From JAPPLB01 sp965218555 (GTDB lineage Bacteria; Acidobacteriota; Terriglobia; Bryobacterales; UBA6623), in NCBI GenBank assembly GCA_965218555.1, contig OZ244625.1, forward strand, positions 434,001 through 498,000: a stretch of 64,000 bases of DNA. Reading direction: 5' to 3'. Below the pieces are notes generated by a model. It had not been told where the DNA came from. It was given only the letters and a program-made list of their open reading frames with translations, and did not search any database. A program made the translations under genes and the position numbers. Shown here in pieces: positions 46,910-53,680 of the stretch (position 1 is its first letter; the number at the start of each line of letters is the position of its first letter).

Positions 46910-47146
46910 ATGCCAAGAGGACCGCAAGGCCAGTGGAGACCCCAAGGTGATGTTGAATGCGCCGTTCACGTCGGGCGGATTGCCACCGGCGAGATCGAAG
47001 ACAGCGAGCAGCCGCCAGCATCATATAGCAGCGAAGTCGAGATCGAACGGGCGCGCAAAGGCGGCAAGGCTCGCGCCGCATCGCTGAGCACTAAGCGCCG
47101 GAGAGAGATTGCTTCTAAGGCTGCTAGTGCTCGCTGGAATCCGTAG
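46910..47146 (+). CDS. Small conserved hypothetical protein carried by the element
   Basis: About 78 residues from ATG 46910 (MPRGPQGQWRPQGDVECAVH). It contains VGRIATGEIEDSE and a C-terminal block RARKGGKARAASLSTKRRRE followed by IASKAASARW. This KGGKARA...AARW module is common in small bacterial proteins of unknown function. A weak TTGATT-17 nt-TCTACT promoter candidate starts inside the left repeat. The 3' end overlaps the convergent winged-helix gene by 23 bp. Confidence 0.65.
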   Translation: MPRGPQGQWRPQGDVECAVHVGRIATGEIEDSEQPPASYSSEVEIERARKGGKARAASLSTKRRREIASKAASARWNP

Positions 47147-47516
47147 GGGCACCTGCAATCTTCCACCGATTCTCTTCCCTCACCACCTCGCCGCGCTTGA
47201 GAAGCCGGTAAAGGGCGGTAGAAACAGATTTCGGCGTCACAGTTTCACGCTTGGGCTTCACGAGATCATAGACCTCGCGTGTCGTGAGAGGACCCGACGA
47301 TTCCAGCACTTCAAGAATCGTACCGTATACCGTCCCCGGCTTGATCTTGGGCTGCGAGGATCGGACGTTAGCGATTTCTTCGTGCAGATCGTGGGAGTCG
47401 ATCTCATCGAACACACTCAAAACCGTCAGATATCGCTGCTGTTGCTTCTTGAGCATCTCGATTTCGCTGTCGAACTCGGCAATCTTTGCTCGTACGTAAT
47501 TCCTGTCATCCGTCAT
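47124..47516 (-). CDS. Coiled-coil plus winged-helix-like protein carried by the element
   Basis: About 130 residues from ATG 47516 (MTDDRNYVRAKIAEFDSEIE), with AAGGGAG about 10 nt upstream. The N-terminal 40 residues look like a coiled coil. The C-terminal half (GTVYGTILEVLESSGPLTTR ... STALYRLLKRGEVVRE) has the helix-turn-helix and wing pattern of a DNA-binding domain. It may regulate the element. It is divergent from the transposase across a spacer with three hairpins. The frame is open to 47576. Confidence 0.65.
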   Translation of the reverse strand: MTDDRNYVRAKIAEFDSEIEMLKKQQQRYLTVLSVFDEIDSHDLHEEIANVRSSQPKIKPGTVYGTILEVLESSGPLTTREVYDLVKPKRETVTPKSVSTALYRLLKRGEVVREENRWKIAGAPTDSSEH

Positions 47517-47566
47517 GGACGCACTACTCCCTTCTGGTAAGATGTAAAAAGCATGCGGGTCTGGCT

Positions 47567-47585
47567 GGGGGTGCAAGGCACCCCC
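47567..47585. repeat. 8-bp-stem hairpin in the element's control region
   Basis: GGGGGTGC / GCACCCCC around a 3-nt loop (AAG). It lies just upstream of the minus-strand winged-helix-like gene. Confidence 0.6.
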
Positions 47586-47666
47586 GGTTCACTTGCCCCA
47601 TGCGAAGGGACTCAGGTACTGCCAGGGCTTAGGTTCTCATAGGCATCACTTCCTTTGTCTCCTTTC

Positions 47667-47713
47667 TGGGGCTGCCCACCGGTGCTGTTACGGGTAGCTG
47701 GTGGGTGGCCCCA
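47667..47713. repeat. 14-bp-stem hairpin in the element's control region
   Basis: TGGGGCTGCCCACC pairs with GGTGGGTGGCCCCA over 14 positions if two G-T wobbles are allowed, around a 19-nt loop. It lies between the two divergent genes of the element. Confidence 0.55.
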
Positions 47714-47759
47714 ACACTTCGAGTATACCCACTCCCGAAACACTGTGACAACTTCTTGT

Positions 47760-47791
47760 GCCGAAAAGCGTAGAAGGGTACGCTTTTCGGC
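47760..47791. repeat. 13-bp perfect hairpin just upstream of the transposase promoter
   Basis: GCCGAAAAGCGTA / TACGCTTTTCGGC around a 6-nt loop (GAAGGG). It ends 8 bp before the -35 box of the transposase promoter. It could insulate against read-through from outside genes or serve as an operator; neither can be told from sequence. Confidence 0.6.
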
Positions 47792-47799
47792 GCAGACAC

Positions 47800-47828
47800 T
47801 TGACTTCTATGCTTGCCTAGTGTATACT
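47800..47828 (+). promoter_or_regulatory. Sigma70-type promoter of the transposase
   Basis: TTGACT (47800-47805), a 17-nt spacer and TATACT (47823-47828). The start codon begins at 47836, 7 nt after the -10 box, so transcription probably starts at or next to the ATG and the mRNA would be leaderless or nearly so. There is no Shine-Dalgarno. Confidence 0.75.
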
Positions 47829-47835
47829 TTTAACT

Positions 47836-48717
47836 ATGAACAGGCTGCCATCAAAGAAGCGAGCCAAGATCATCAGGTTGCTTGTCGAGGGTGCGTCGCT
47901 CCGCTCGATCTCCCGCATTGAGGATGTCTCGATCAACACCGTGTCGAAGCTGCTAATCGAAGCGGGTGAGGCGTGCGTCAACTATCACAACTCCCACGTC
48001 CGCGGCGTGCGCTCCACGCGGGTGCAGGTCGATGAGATTTGGCAGTTCTGCTACGCCAAGAAGAAGAACGTGAGCAAGGCCAAGGCAGCACCGGAGGGAG
48101 CGGGCGACACCTGGACATGGACGGCCATCGACGCCGATTCCAAGCTGATCGTTTCTTGGCTGCTGGGAGATCGAGACGGCCGCTCCGCTCACCACTTCAT
48201 AGCAGACTTGGCTGAACGGCTTGTTAACCGCGTGCAACTCACTTCAGACGGCCTCGGCCTCTACCGCTGGGCCATCGAGTGGGTTTTCGAAACGGGCGTG
48301 GACTATGCCCAGCTCGTGAAGATTTTCGGAACCCCCAAGGGAGAGAAACGATACAGCCCGGCAACCTGCAAGGGTACCAAGCGAACCTCCGTGATGGGCG
48401 ATCCTGACCCCGATCACATCTCCACTTCCTATGTCGAGCGGCACAATCTGACCATGCGGATGTCGATGCGCCGCTTCACCCGCCTCACCAATGCGTTCTC
48501 GAAGAAACTCCGCAACCACGCCGCCGCCCTTGCGCTCTACTTTGTCTGGTACAATTTCTGCCGGATTCACAGAACCCTTCACGTGACGCCGGCGATGGAG
48601 GCAGGTCTAGCGACCATGCCCTGCGATGCCGAATGGATCGTTGAACTGGTAGACGCCGCCGCGCCGAAACCTGCGAAGCCCGGACCCAAACCCGGCTCGA
48701 AACGGCGCAATGGCTGA
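47836..48717 (+). CDS. IS1-family-type DDE transposase
   Basis: 293 residues. An N-terminal helix-turn-helix (SLRSISRIEDVSINTVSKLL, about 21-40) is followed by the DDE catalytic core: D66 in VQVDEIW, D138 in TSDGLG and E201 in YVERHN. RFTRLTNAFSKKLRNHAAAL is a conserved C-terminal segment of this group. The last 20 residues are a Lys/Pro-rich tail (PKPAKPGPKPGSKRR). It cuts and joins the element ends. The stop overlaps the ATG of the next gene by 8 bp. Confidence 0.95.
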   Translation: MNRLPSKKRAKIIRLLVEGASLRSISRIEDVSINTVSKLLIEAGEACVNYHNSHVRGVRSTRVQVDEIWQFCYAKKKNVSKAKAAPEGAGDTWTWTAIDADSKLIVSWLLGDRDGRSAHHFIADLAERLVNRVQLTSDGLGLYRWAIEWVFETGVDYAQLVKIFGTPKGEKRYSPATCKGTKRTSVMGDPDPDHISTSYVERHNLTMRMSMRRFTRLTNAFSKKLRNHAAALALYFVWYNFCRIHRTLHVTPAMEAGLATMPCDAEWIVELVDAAAPKPAKPGPKPGSKRRNG

Positions 48718-49048
48718 ACCCCACTGGAAAGATGATGGAGGTTTCTTGGGAACCCTGCTGTTCGATCCTGCCTTGGGATTCCTACGGTTCTTGGAGAGAT
48801 TCTGGCCGTCTCTCATCCTCACAATTCCAGATCGAATTGATGGGCCATTCTTCGAACTCAGGATGTTGGTTGCGTGCGGTATGGCGCTTGCTCTATGGGC
48901 TCTGTCGTTTCTGTTGGTATGGGACTACTGCATCCTGGTCTGCTGGATTCCAGCGTGGTGGATTGGGTTTGTCGTAAGCGTGCTGCTGGAAGAGATTCTG
49001 CTCACACTCATCTTCATTGTTGCGCTGGCCCTTTATTACAACCTGTGA
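48710..49048 (+). CDS. Small membrane protein carried by the element
   Basis: 112 residues with a hydrophobic C-terminal two-thirds, giving about three membrane segments (LVACGMALALWALSFLLVW, then WIPAWWIGFVVSVLL, then LLTLIFIVALALYYNL). No family recognised. It overlaps the transposase by 8 bp and stops 1 bp before the right terminal repeat, so it is fully contained in the element and probably co-translated with the transposase. Confidence 0.6.
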   Translation: MAEPHWKDDGGFLGTLLFDPALGFLRFLERFWPSLILTIPDRIDGPFFELRMLVACGMALALWALSFLLVWDYCILVCWIPAWWIGFVVSVLLEEILLTLIFIVALALYYNL

Positions 49049-49049
49049 G

Positions 49050-49067
49050 TCAAACTGAGACACTACC
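49050..49067 (-). repeat. Right terminal inverted repeat
   Basis: TCAAACTGAGACACTACC, the exact reverse complement of 46842-46859. Confidence 0.95.
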
Positions 49068-49075
49068 AAACAATC
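49068..49075. repeat. Right copy of 8-bp target site duplication
   Basis: AAACAATC after the right end of the element, identical to 46834-46841. Confidence 0.95.
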
Positions 49076-49866
49076 TGCGGGCAATCATTCCACCGTGGGC
49101 GCACGATGGAGGCAATGACGAGATGCTCAAGCGGCTACGCGACCCCAAGCTTCGAGCCCGCATGAAAAAGGACATCCTGAACGGCATCCCCGGTTGGTAC
49201 AACCACTACCTGGCGACCGGCGGCGGCTGGGAAGGCATGTTGCTCGTGTCGTTTTCGCAGGAGAACAACAAGCCCTTCGTCGGCAAGCGCATGAGTGAGT
49301 TGATCGCGGCGCGCGGCGGAGACCCGGTCGATGAGCTGTTCGACGTGCTGATCGAAGAAAACGGCAGCGTTCGGACCGTCTACTTCCATCACTCCGAAGA
49401 CGACATGCAGTTGGCGCTCAAGCAGCCCTACACGTCTGTCGGCTCGGACGGCGCGGCGATCAGTCCCGAAGGCCCGCGCGGCGGCATGCATCCGCACCCA
49501 CGCTGGTACGGGTCGTTTCCTCGAGTGCTCGGGCGCTACGTGCGTGAGTTGAAAACGCTCGAGTTGCCCAAGGCGATTCACAAGCTGACTCTCATGAACG
49601 CTGAGAAAATCAACATCAAAGATCGTGGCCGCCTCAAAGAAGGCTACTGGGCAGACATCACTCTGTTCGACCCGGAAACGGTCATCGACAAGGCCACGTT
49701 CGAGAATCCCCAGCAGTATCCCGAGGGCATCCCTTACGTGATCGTCAATGGCGAAGTGGTCCTCGACAACGGCGTGCACACGGGGAGCCGCCCGGGCCGA
49801 GTCCTGCGAGGACCGGGATACAAAGAGGGTGTTGTCGGAAAGCCTGCGCGACCAGCAGACCGGTGA
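49068..49866 (+). pseudogene. N-acyl-D-amino-acid deacylase (D-aminoacylase) family, C-terminal part
   Basis: Continues the protein broken at 46841. Joining GQNN to LRAIIPPWAHDGG restores the family phrase without a frame change. Later blocks are SVGSDGAAISPEGPRGGMHP (catalytic Asp region) and the closing KEGYWADITLFDPETVID, typical of amidohydrolases. A frame entering from inside the element (from 48874) reads into this part, so a truncated product is possible, but it would lack the HxH metal site. Confidence 0.93.
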
Positions 49867-49939
49867 ACTGGCTTGAGGTGCGGCAAGTGCTTCGAAGGGC
49901 CGATGGTAGAATGGTCCGCAAGGGCGAATGGAGAGGCGT

Positions 49940-50902
49940 ATGTCACTCGATCGAAGGGCTTTTCTTGGTTTTACCGCGGCATTGCCGGCGGCTGTCCGGA
50001 GCGCTGCGGCGGCAGGCAACGTAACCGAAACCAACGAGCCGCAGTTGATCATCGCGGCCTTGGCTGCGCTGGATAAAAGACTTCAAATTGACGAGGTCAT
50101 CGTTCGAGACTATCTGGAGTATCTATCCGGCAGCGGAATTCGTTCCGTGCTGGTCAACGGGTCGACCGGAGAGTTTGCGTCCTTTTCGGCCGCCGAACGT
50201 AAGCGGACACTGCAGGCGTATCTGAAGCACAAGGGCTCATTGCGCGTGCTGGCGCACGCAGGTGCGGCGAACATCAGGGATACGCTCGACCTCGTTAGCC
50301 ATGCACAGGCCGAGGGCGTTGACGCGCTTCTCGTCATTCCGCCGTTCTATTACAACCAACCCACGACGGAAGGCCTGGCGCGATTCTACGAGCCAGTTCT
50401 GGAACGGGCCGAGGTTCCGGTGTTGCTCTACAACATCCCGCAGGTGAGCGGGGTGTCGGTCACACCGGATCTGGTGCAGCGGTTCTCGTCGCACCCGAAG
50501 CTCTGGGGCATCAAGGACTCCTGGGGTAAAGCGAAGTGGACCCAGTCCTATATCAGGACGTTTCCGCACTTGCGTATCTTTACCGGCGCATCAGCTCTGA
50601 TTGCAGGCGTCCTCAAACAGGGTGGCGCCGGGGCGCTGACCGGCAACGGCAATATCTTCCCGCGGGAAACGCAGGCGATCATCGACGCCCACAAGCAAGG
50701 CGCTGACACCGCGGGACCGCAGCAGACGCTCAACGAGCGGGTGGCGTTGCTGAAGGGCTATCCGATTATTCCTGTCATGAAGCATGTACTGGCCCGCATG
50801 GGCGTGGCGAAGATGCACCTGCGGCCACCCCTCACCGCACTGGATGTCAGCGCCCGGGACGTACTGGACCGCCGCCTCAAAGAGGTCGGCGTGATCTCGT
50901 AG
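49940..50902 (+). CDS. DapA (dihydrodipicolinate synthase/NAL) family protein with Tat-type signal
   Basis: About 320 residues. ATG 49940 follows GGAGAGG by 4 nt and opens with a twin-arginine leader (LDRRAFLGFTAALPAA). The aldolase fold shows VNGSTGEFASFS, the Tyr in LLYNIPQ near residue 170, and the Schiff-base Lys in GIKDSWG. Members cleave or form 2-keto acids such as sialic acid or dihydrodipicolinate; an exported form is unusual. It follows the broken D-aminoacylase by 73 bp, so both may have served one periplasmic pathway. Confidence 0.85.
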   Translation: MSLDRRAFLGFTAALPAAVRSAAAAGNVTETNEPQLIIAALAALDKRLQIDEVIVRDYLEYLSGSGIRSVLVNGSTGEFASFSAAERKRTLQAYLKHKGSLRVLAHAGAANIRDTLDLVSHAQAEGVDALLVIPPFYYNQPTTEGLARFYEPVLERAEVPVLLYNIPQVSGVSVTPDLVQRFSSHPKLWGIKDSWGKAKWTQSYIRTFPHLRIFTGASALIAGVLKQGGAGALTGNGNIFPRETQAIIDAHKQGADTAGPQQTLNERVALLKGYPIIPVMKHVLARMGVAKMHLRPPLTALDVSARDVLDRRLKEVGVIS

Positions 50903-50923
50903 CGACTGCGGCGTCAGACAAAC

Positions 50924-50998
50924 CGCCAACACTCCGCTTCCATGCCGTCCCTTCGAACGCTGTTTGCCGAGACCTCTGCGCCGCAGCTTCTGCGAGCG
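50924..50998 (+). repeat. 75-bp repeat, copy A (overlaps the DUF368 start)
   Basis: From CGCCAACACTCCGCTTCC through CTTCTGCGAGCG. It matches 53377-53450 at roughly 70 of 75 positions. It includes the ATG and the first 19 codons of the DUF368 gene. Confidence 0.85.
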
Positions 50999-51952
50999 TT
51001 GTTGGCCGGCATGTTGATGGGTCTGGCGAATCTGGTGCCCGGCATTTCCGGCGGCACCATGCTGCTGGCAGCGGGCGTGTATCCGCAATGCATCAGCGGG
51101 ATCGCCGAAGTCACAACGTTGCGGTTTCGGGCTCCGACCGTCTTGCTGCTGGGGGCGATCTTGGCGTCGGCGGGCGTAGCCATTGTTGCCTTGGCGGGCG
51201 CGGTGAAGGGTCTGGTCATTGACCACCGTTGGGTAATGTACAGCCTGTTCATCGGGCTTACGTTGGGTGGCGTACCGGTAGTTTGGCGGCTGCTGAAGCC
51301 GTTTACAAGGGCGGCGGGCATCGGAACAGCGTGCGGCATCGCGGTCATGGCTGCGATGGCGGCGCTGCGGCCCGGCGCTTCCACCTCCGAGCCGTCTTCG
51401 CACTTTCTCTTGCTGGTGTTGGCCGGGATCGCCGGCGCGGCGGCGATGATCTTGCCGGGAATCTCCGGGAGCTACCTGTGGCTGATTCTCGGGGTCTATC
51501 TCTCGGTGCTGACGGCGATCGAGCAACTCAAGATCACGATCATCGGGAACCTGCAACAGGCCGGCGGTTGGCGACCGATGATCGAACCCTTGATGGTTTT
51601 GGCGCCTCTGGCGATCGGTGTCGGGCTAGGGATTGCAGGGATCAGCAATCTGATGCGCATGCTGTTGGCCCGCTTCGAAAAAGCGACCCTGGGCGTGCTG
51701 CTGGGCTTATTGCTCGGGGCGGTGCTTGGCCTGTGGCCCTTTCAGCACGGGCTTCAGCCACAGGTCGGCGATGTCATCAAGGGTCGGACAATGACCGCGG
51801 AATCCATCGCGGCGATCGATCCGAAGGATTTTCCCCTAAAACGGTTCGGTCCTACGGCCGGGCAGGTCGCATCGTCGATCGGACTGGTTCTGGCGGGTTT
51901 TGCGCTTACACAAGGGGTGGCTTGGGTCGGCCGAGACCGCCAGGAGTCCTGA
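50942..51952 (+). CDS. DUF368 (PopT-type) membrane protein
   Basis: 336 residues with about nine membrane segments. The family signature is GLANLVPGISGGTMLLAAGV near residue 25, repeated later as MILPGISGSYLWLILGVYL. DUF368 proteins have recently been implicated in undecaprenyl-phosphate translocation (PopT) for cell-wall lipid carrier recycling. The first 19 codons lie in a repeat that recurs at 53.4 kb, so the conserved part starts after it. No strong Shine-Dalgarno precedes the ATG. Confidence 0.88.
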   Translation: MPSLRTLFAETSAPQLLRALLAGMLMGLANLVPGISGGTMLLAAGVYPQCISGIAEVTTLRFRAPTVLLLGAILASAGVAIVALAGAVKGLVIDHRWVMYSLFIGLTLGGVPVVWRLLKPFTRAAGIGTACGIAVMAAMAALRPGASTSEPSSHFLLLVLAGIAGAAAMILPGISGSYLWLILGVYLSVLTAIEQLKITIIGNLQQAGGWRPMIEPLMVLAPLAIGVGLGIAGISNLMRMLLARFEKATLGVLLGLLLGAVLGLWPFQHGLQPQVGDVIKGRTMTAESIAAIDPKDFPLKRFGPTAGQVASSIGLVLAGFALTQGVAWVGRDRQES

Positions 51953-52138
51953 CAGCCCGCGTCAGAAATAGAACGCCTCTCTTCGGTGACCCTCACTTTT
52001 GGGCGCCGCCGTGACAGTAACGACTCTGCGGCGCGGAAAAAGGCCCAACCTGCCGCAAAGCAGATGATCGACACGAGCCGCTAACGGCACAGTCAGGGCC
52101 GGTCGAAGGGAAGGAGTACACTAACAGAACTCTAGACG

Positions 52139-53173
52139 ATGGAAGAAACCCTCGAACATTTTGTACACGGCCTTCCGACCGTTCTGTTGTTCCTCGTCAT
52201 CGCCGTGACCTTATTCGTGTTGGGCAAAGCAGCGGATTGGCTGGTAGACGAGGCCGTGCTGCTCTCAAAACGTTCGGGGATTCCGAAGACGATCATCGGA
52301 GCGACCATTGTGAGCCTGGGGACGACGACCCCGGAGGCGGCCGTGTCGGTATTCGCTGCGATCCAGGGTCAGCCGGGGTTGGCGTTGGGCAACGCCGTGG
52401 GCTCCATTATCTGCGATACAGGGCTGATCCTCGGGTTGGCTTGCTTGATATCGCCGCTCAAGCTCGATCGCCGGATCACGAATCGTCAAGGATGGATTCA
52501 GCTTGGCGCCGCGGCAGTGTTGGTGGCGCTGTGCTTCCCTTGGGCCTCGCCGTCGGAGGTCTTCAGCAGTGGCGGCAACCTCAGTCAGTGGGCCGGTTTC
52601 GTTTTTCTTGGCGCACTCGCTGTCTACATTTGGAGATCGATTCGGTGGGCCGGCGAAGAGACCGGACTTGTTGTTGACGAAGGAAATGAGCACGTTTCGG
52701 GTAACTCCACGATCGTCATCGTGCTCAGGTTGATCGGCGCGGTTGTCCTCGTCGTCATTTCGGCGCGCATACTCATCCCGGCGGTGACGGAGGTTGCGGT
52801 GCGGATGCATGTGCCGGAAAGCATCATCGCCGCGACGCTGGTCGCCTTCGGCACATCCTTGCCCGAATTGGTTACGGCGGTGACGGCGGCTCGCAAGGGA
52901 CATGGCGAACTGGCGGTCGGCAATGTCGTTGGCGCCGATATCCTCAACGTGTTCTTTGTCGCAGGCGCGGCGGCGGCCGTCACACCAAGCGGTCTCACGG
53001 CTGGCGGCCACTTCTTCCAGGTGCTGTTCCCGATCATGCTGCTCATCCTGTTGGTCTTTCGAGTCGGCATCTTCGTGTCAGGCAATTACATGAAGCGCCC
53101 GTTCGGCTATGTGCTTCTCACCGCCTACGGGGTCTACATGGTGGTCAGCTACCTGATTCCGGCTGCGGTGTAG
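52139..53173 (+). CDS. Calcium/sodium antiporter (CaCA family)
   Basis: 344 residues with about ten membrane segments and the two alpha repeats that define the family: SLGTTTPEAAVSVFAAIQGQ with NAVGS near residue 60-85, and AFGTSLPELVTAVTAARKGH with NVVGAD near residue 235-265. It exchanges Ca2+ for Na+ or H+ across the inner membrane. A hydrophilic loop (EETGLVVDEGNEHVSG) separates the repeats. Stands alone on the plus strand. Confidence 0.9.
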   Translation: MEETLEHFVHGLPTVLLFLVIAVTLFVLGKAADWLVDEAVLLSKRSGIPKTIIGATIVSLGTTTPEAAVSVFAAIQGQPGLALGNAVGSIICDTGLILGLACLISPLKLDRRITNRQGWIQLGAAAVLVALCFPWASPSEVFSSGGNLSQWAGFVFLGALAVYIWRSIRWAGEETGLVVDEGNEHVSGNSTIVIVLRLIGAVVLVVISARILIPAVTEVAVRMHVPESIIAATLVAFGTSLPELVTAVTAARKGHGELAVGNVVGADILNVFFVAGAAAAVTPSGLTAGGHFFQVLFPIMLLILLVFRVGIFVSGNYMKRPFGYVLLTAYGVYMVVSYLIPAAV

Positions 53174-53180
53174 CCTTCAA

Positions 53181-53200
53181 TTCTCGCCACATGGCGAGAA
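53181..53200. terminator. Palindromic hairpin after the exchanger gene
   Basis: TTCTCGCC ACAT GGCGAGAA begins 8 bp after the stop codon. The stem is good but no T-tract follows, so a role as terminator is only possible. Confidence 0.35.
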
Positions 53201-53376
53201 ATGCAGGGTAGCTTCAGGTTGGCCCCGCCGGGCTCTCAGATGGCCTTCGCAAGAGCGACCGGGGGTTTGGTCTGAACGAGTTCGAGCCGCACCGGGAAAG
53301 AAACGAAGAACAGCATCGCGGTCCCGACCAACCGCAGGTTGCAGCCGCAGGCCTCGACCAGCGACCCGAATACAAT

Positions 53377-53450
53377 CGCCAACACTCCGCTTCCACGCCG
53401 TTCTTCGAACGCTGTTTGCCGAGACCTCTGTGCCGCGGCTTCTGCGAGCG
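53377..53450 (+). repeat. 75-bp repeat, copy B (in spacer)
   Basis: Matches 50924-50998 but has ACG in place of the ATG, one base fewer just after it, and a few substitutions. It therefore cannot start the same protein, and looks like a gene fragment or a dispersed repeat. Confidence 0.85.
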
Positions 53451-53680
53451 GTGCTGGGCCTCAAGCTCAAGGAACTGCAACTTACGAAGGACAAAAACAG
53501 CTCGTCGTAGGAATCTGGCGAGAGGGACGCGGCGCCCCCCTTCGAACCCCCTGCGGACCGCGCTCCGGTGGGGACAGCGGGCGTCGGGCCCGGCACTCCG
53601 AACCCCGGCGACAGCGGCGGGCAAGACGTCGATCCCCTGAACTTGTGCACGCGAGTGTTGCGCGCTCTTCGTGACCCCGT

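Larger units (their letters stand above)
46842..49067 (+). mobile_element. IS1-family-like element, 2,226 bp, with three passenger genes
   Basis: Bounded by perfect 18-bp inverted repeats (46842-46859 and 49050-49067; GGTAGTGTCTCAGTTTGA) and an 8-bp direct repeat AAACAATC on both sides. It encodes a DDE transposase (D66, D138, E201) of the type annotated as IS1 family, plus a 78-residue Lys/Ala-rich protein, a minus-strand winged-helix-like protein and a 112-residue membrane protein. An 8-bp duplication suits the IS1 family. The element is complete, and the exact repeats suggest recent insertion into the D-aminoacylase gene. Confidence 0.95.
53174..53680. other. Gene-free stretch with a repeat copy, between exchanger and pyruvate kinase
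   Basis: About 500 bp between convergent genes. It holds the palindrome at 53181-53200 and the second copy of the 75-bp repeat (53377-53450). After the repeat, a short frame reads VLGLKLKELQLTKDKN and stops. The longer frames in both strands have no recognisable domain. Confidence 0.5.

Noticed and set aside
53177..53650. 157-codon minus-strand frame in the spacer after the exchanger
   Set aside because: It shows no domain, and part of it is the reverse complement of the 75-bp repeat.
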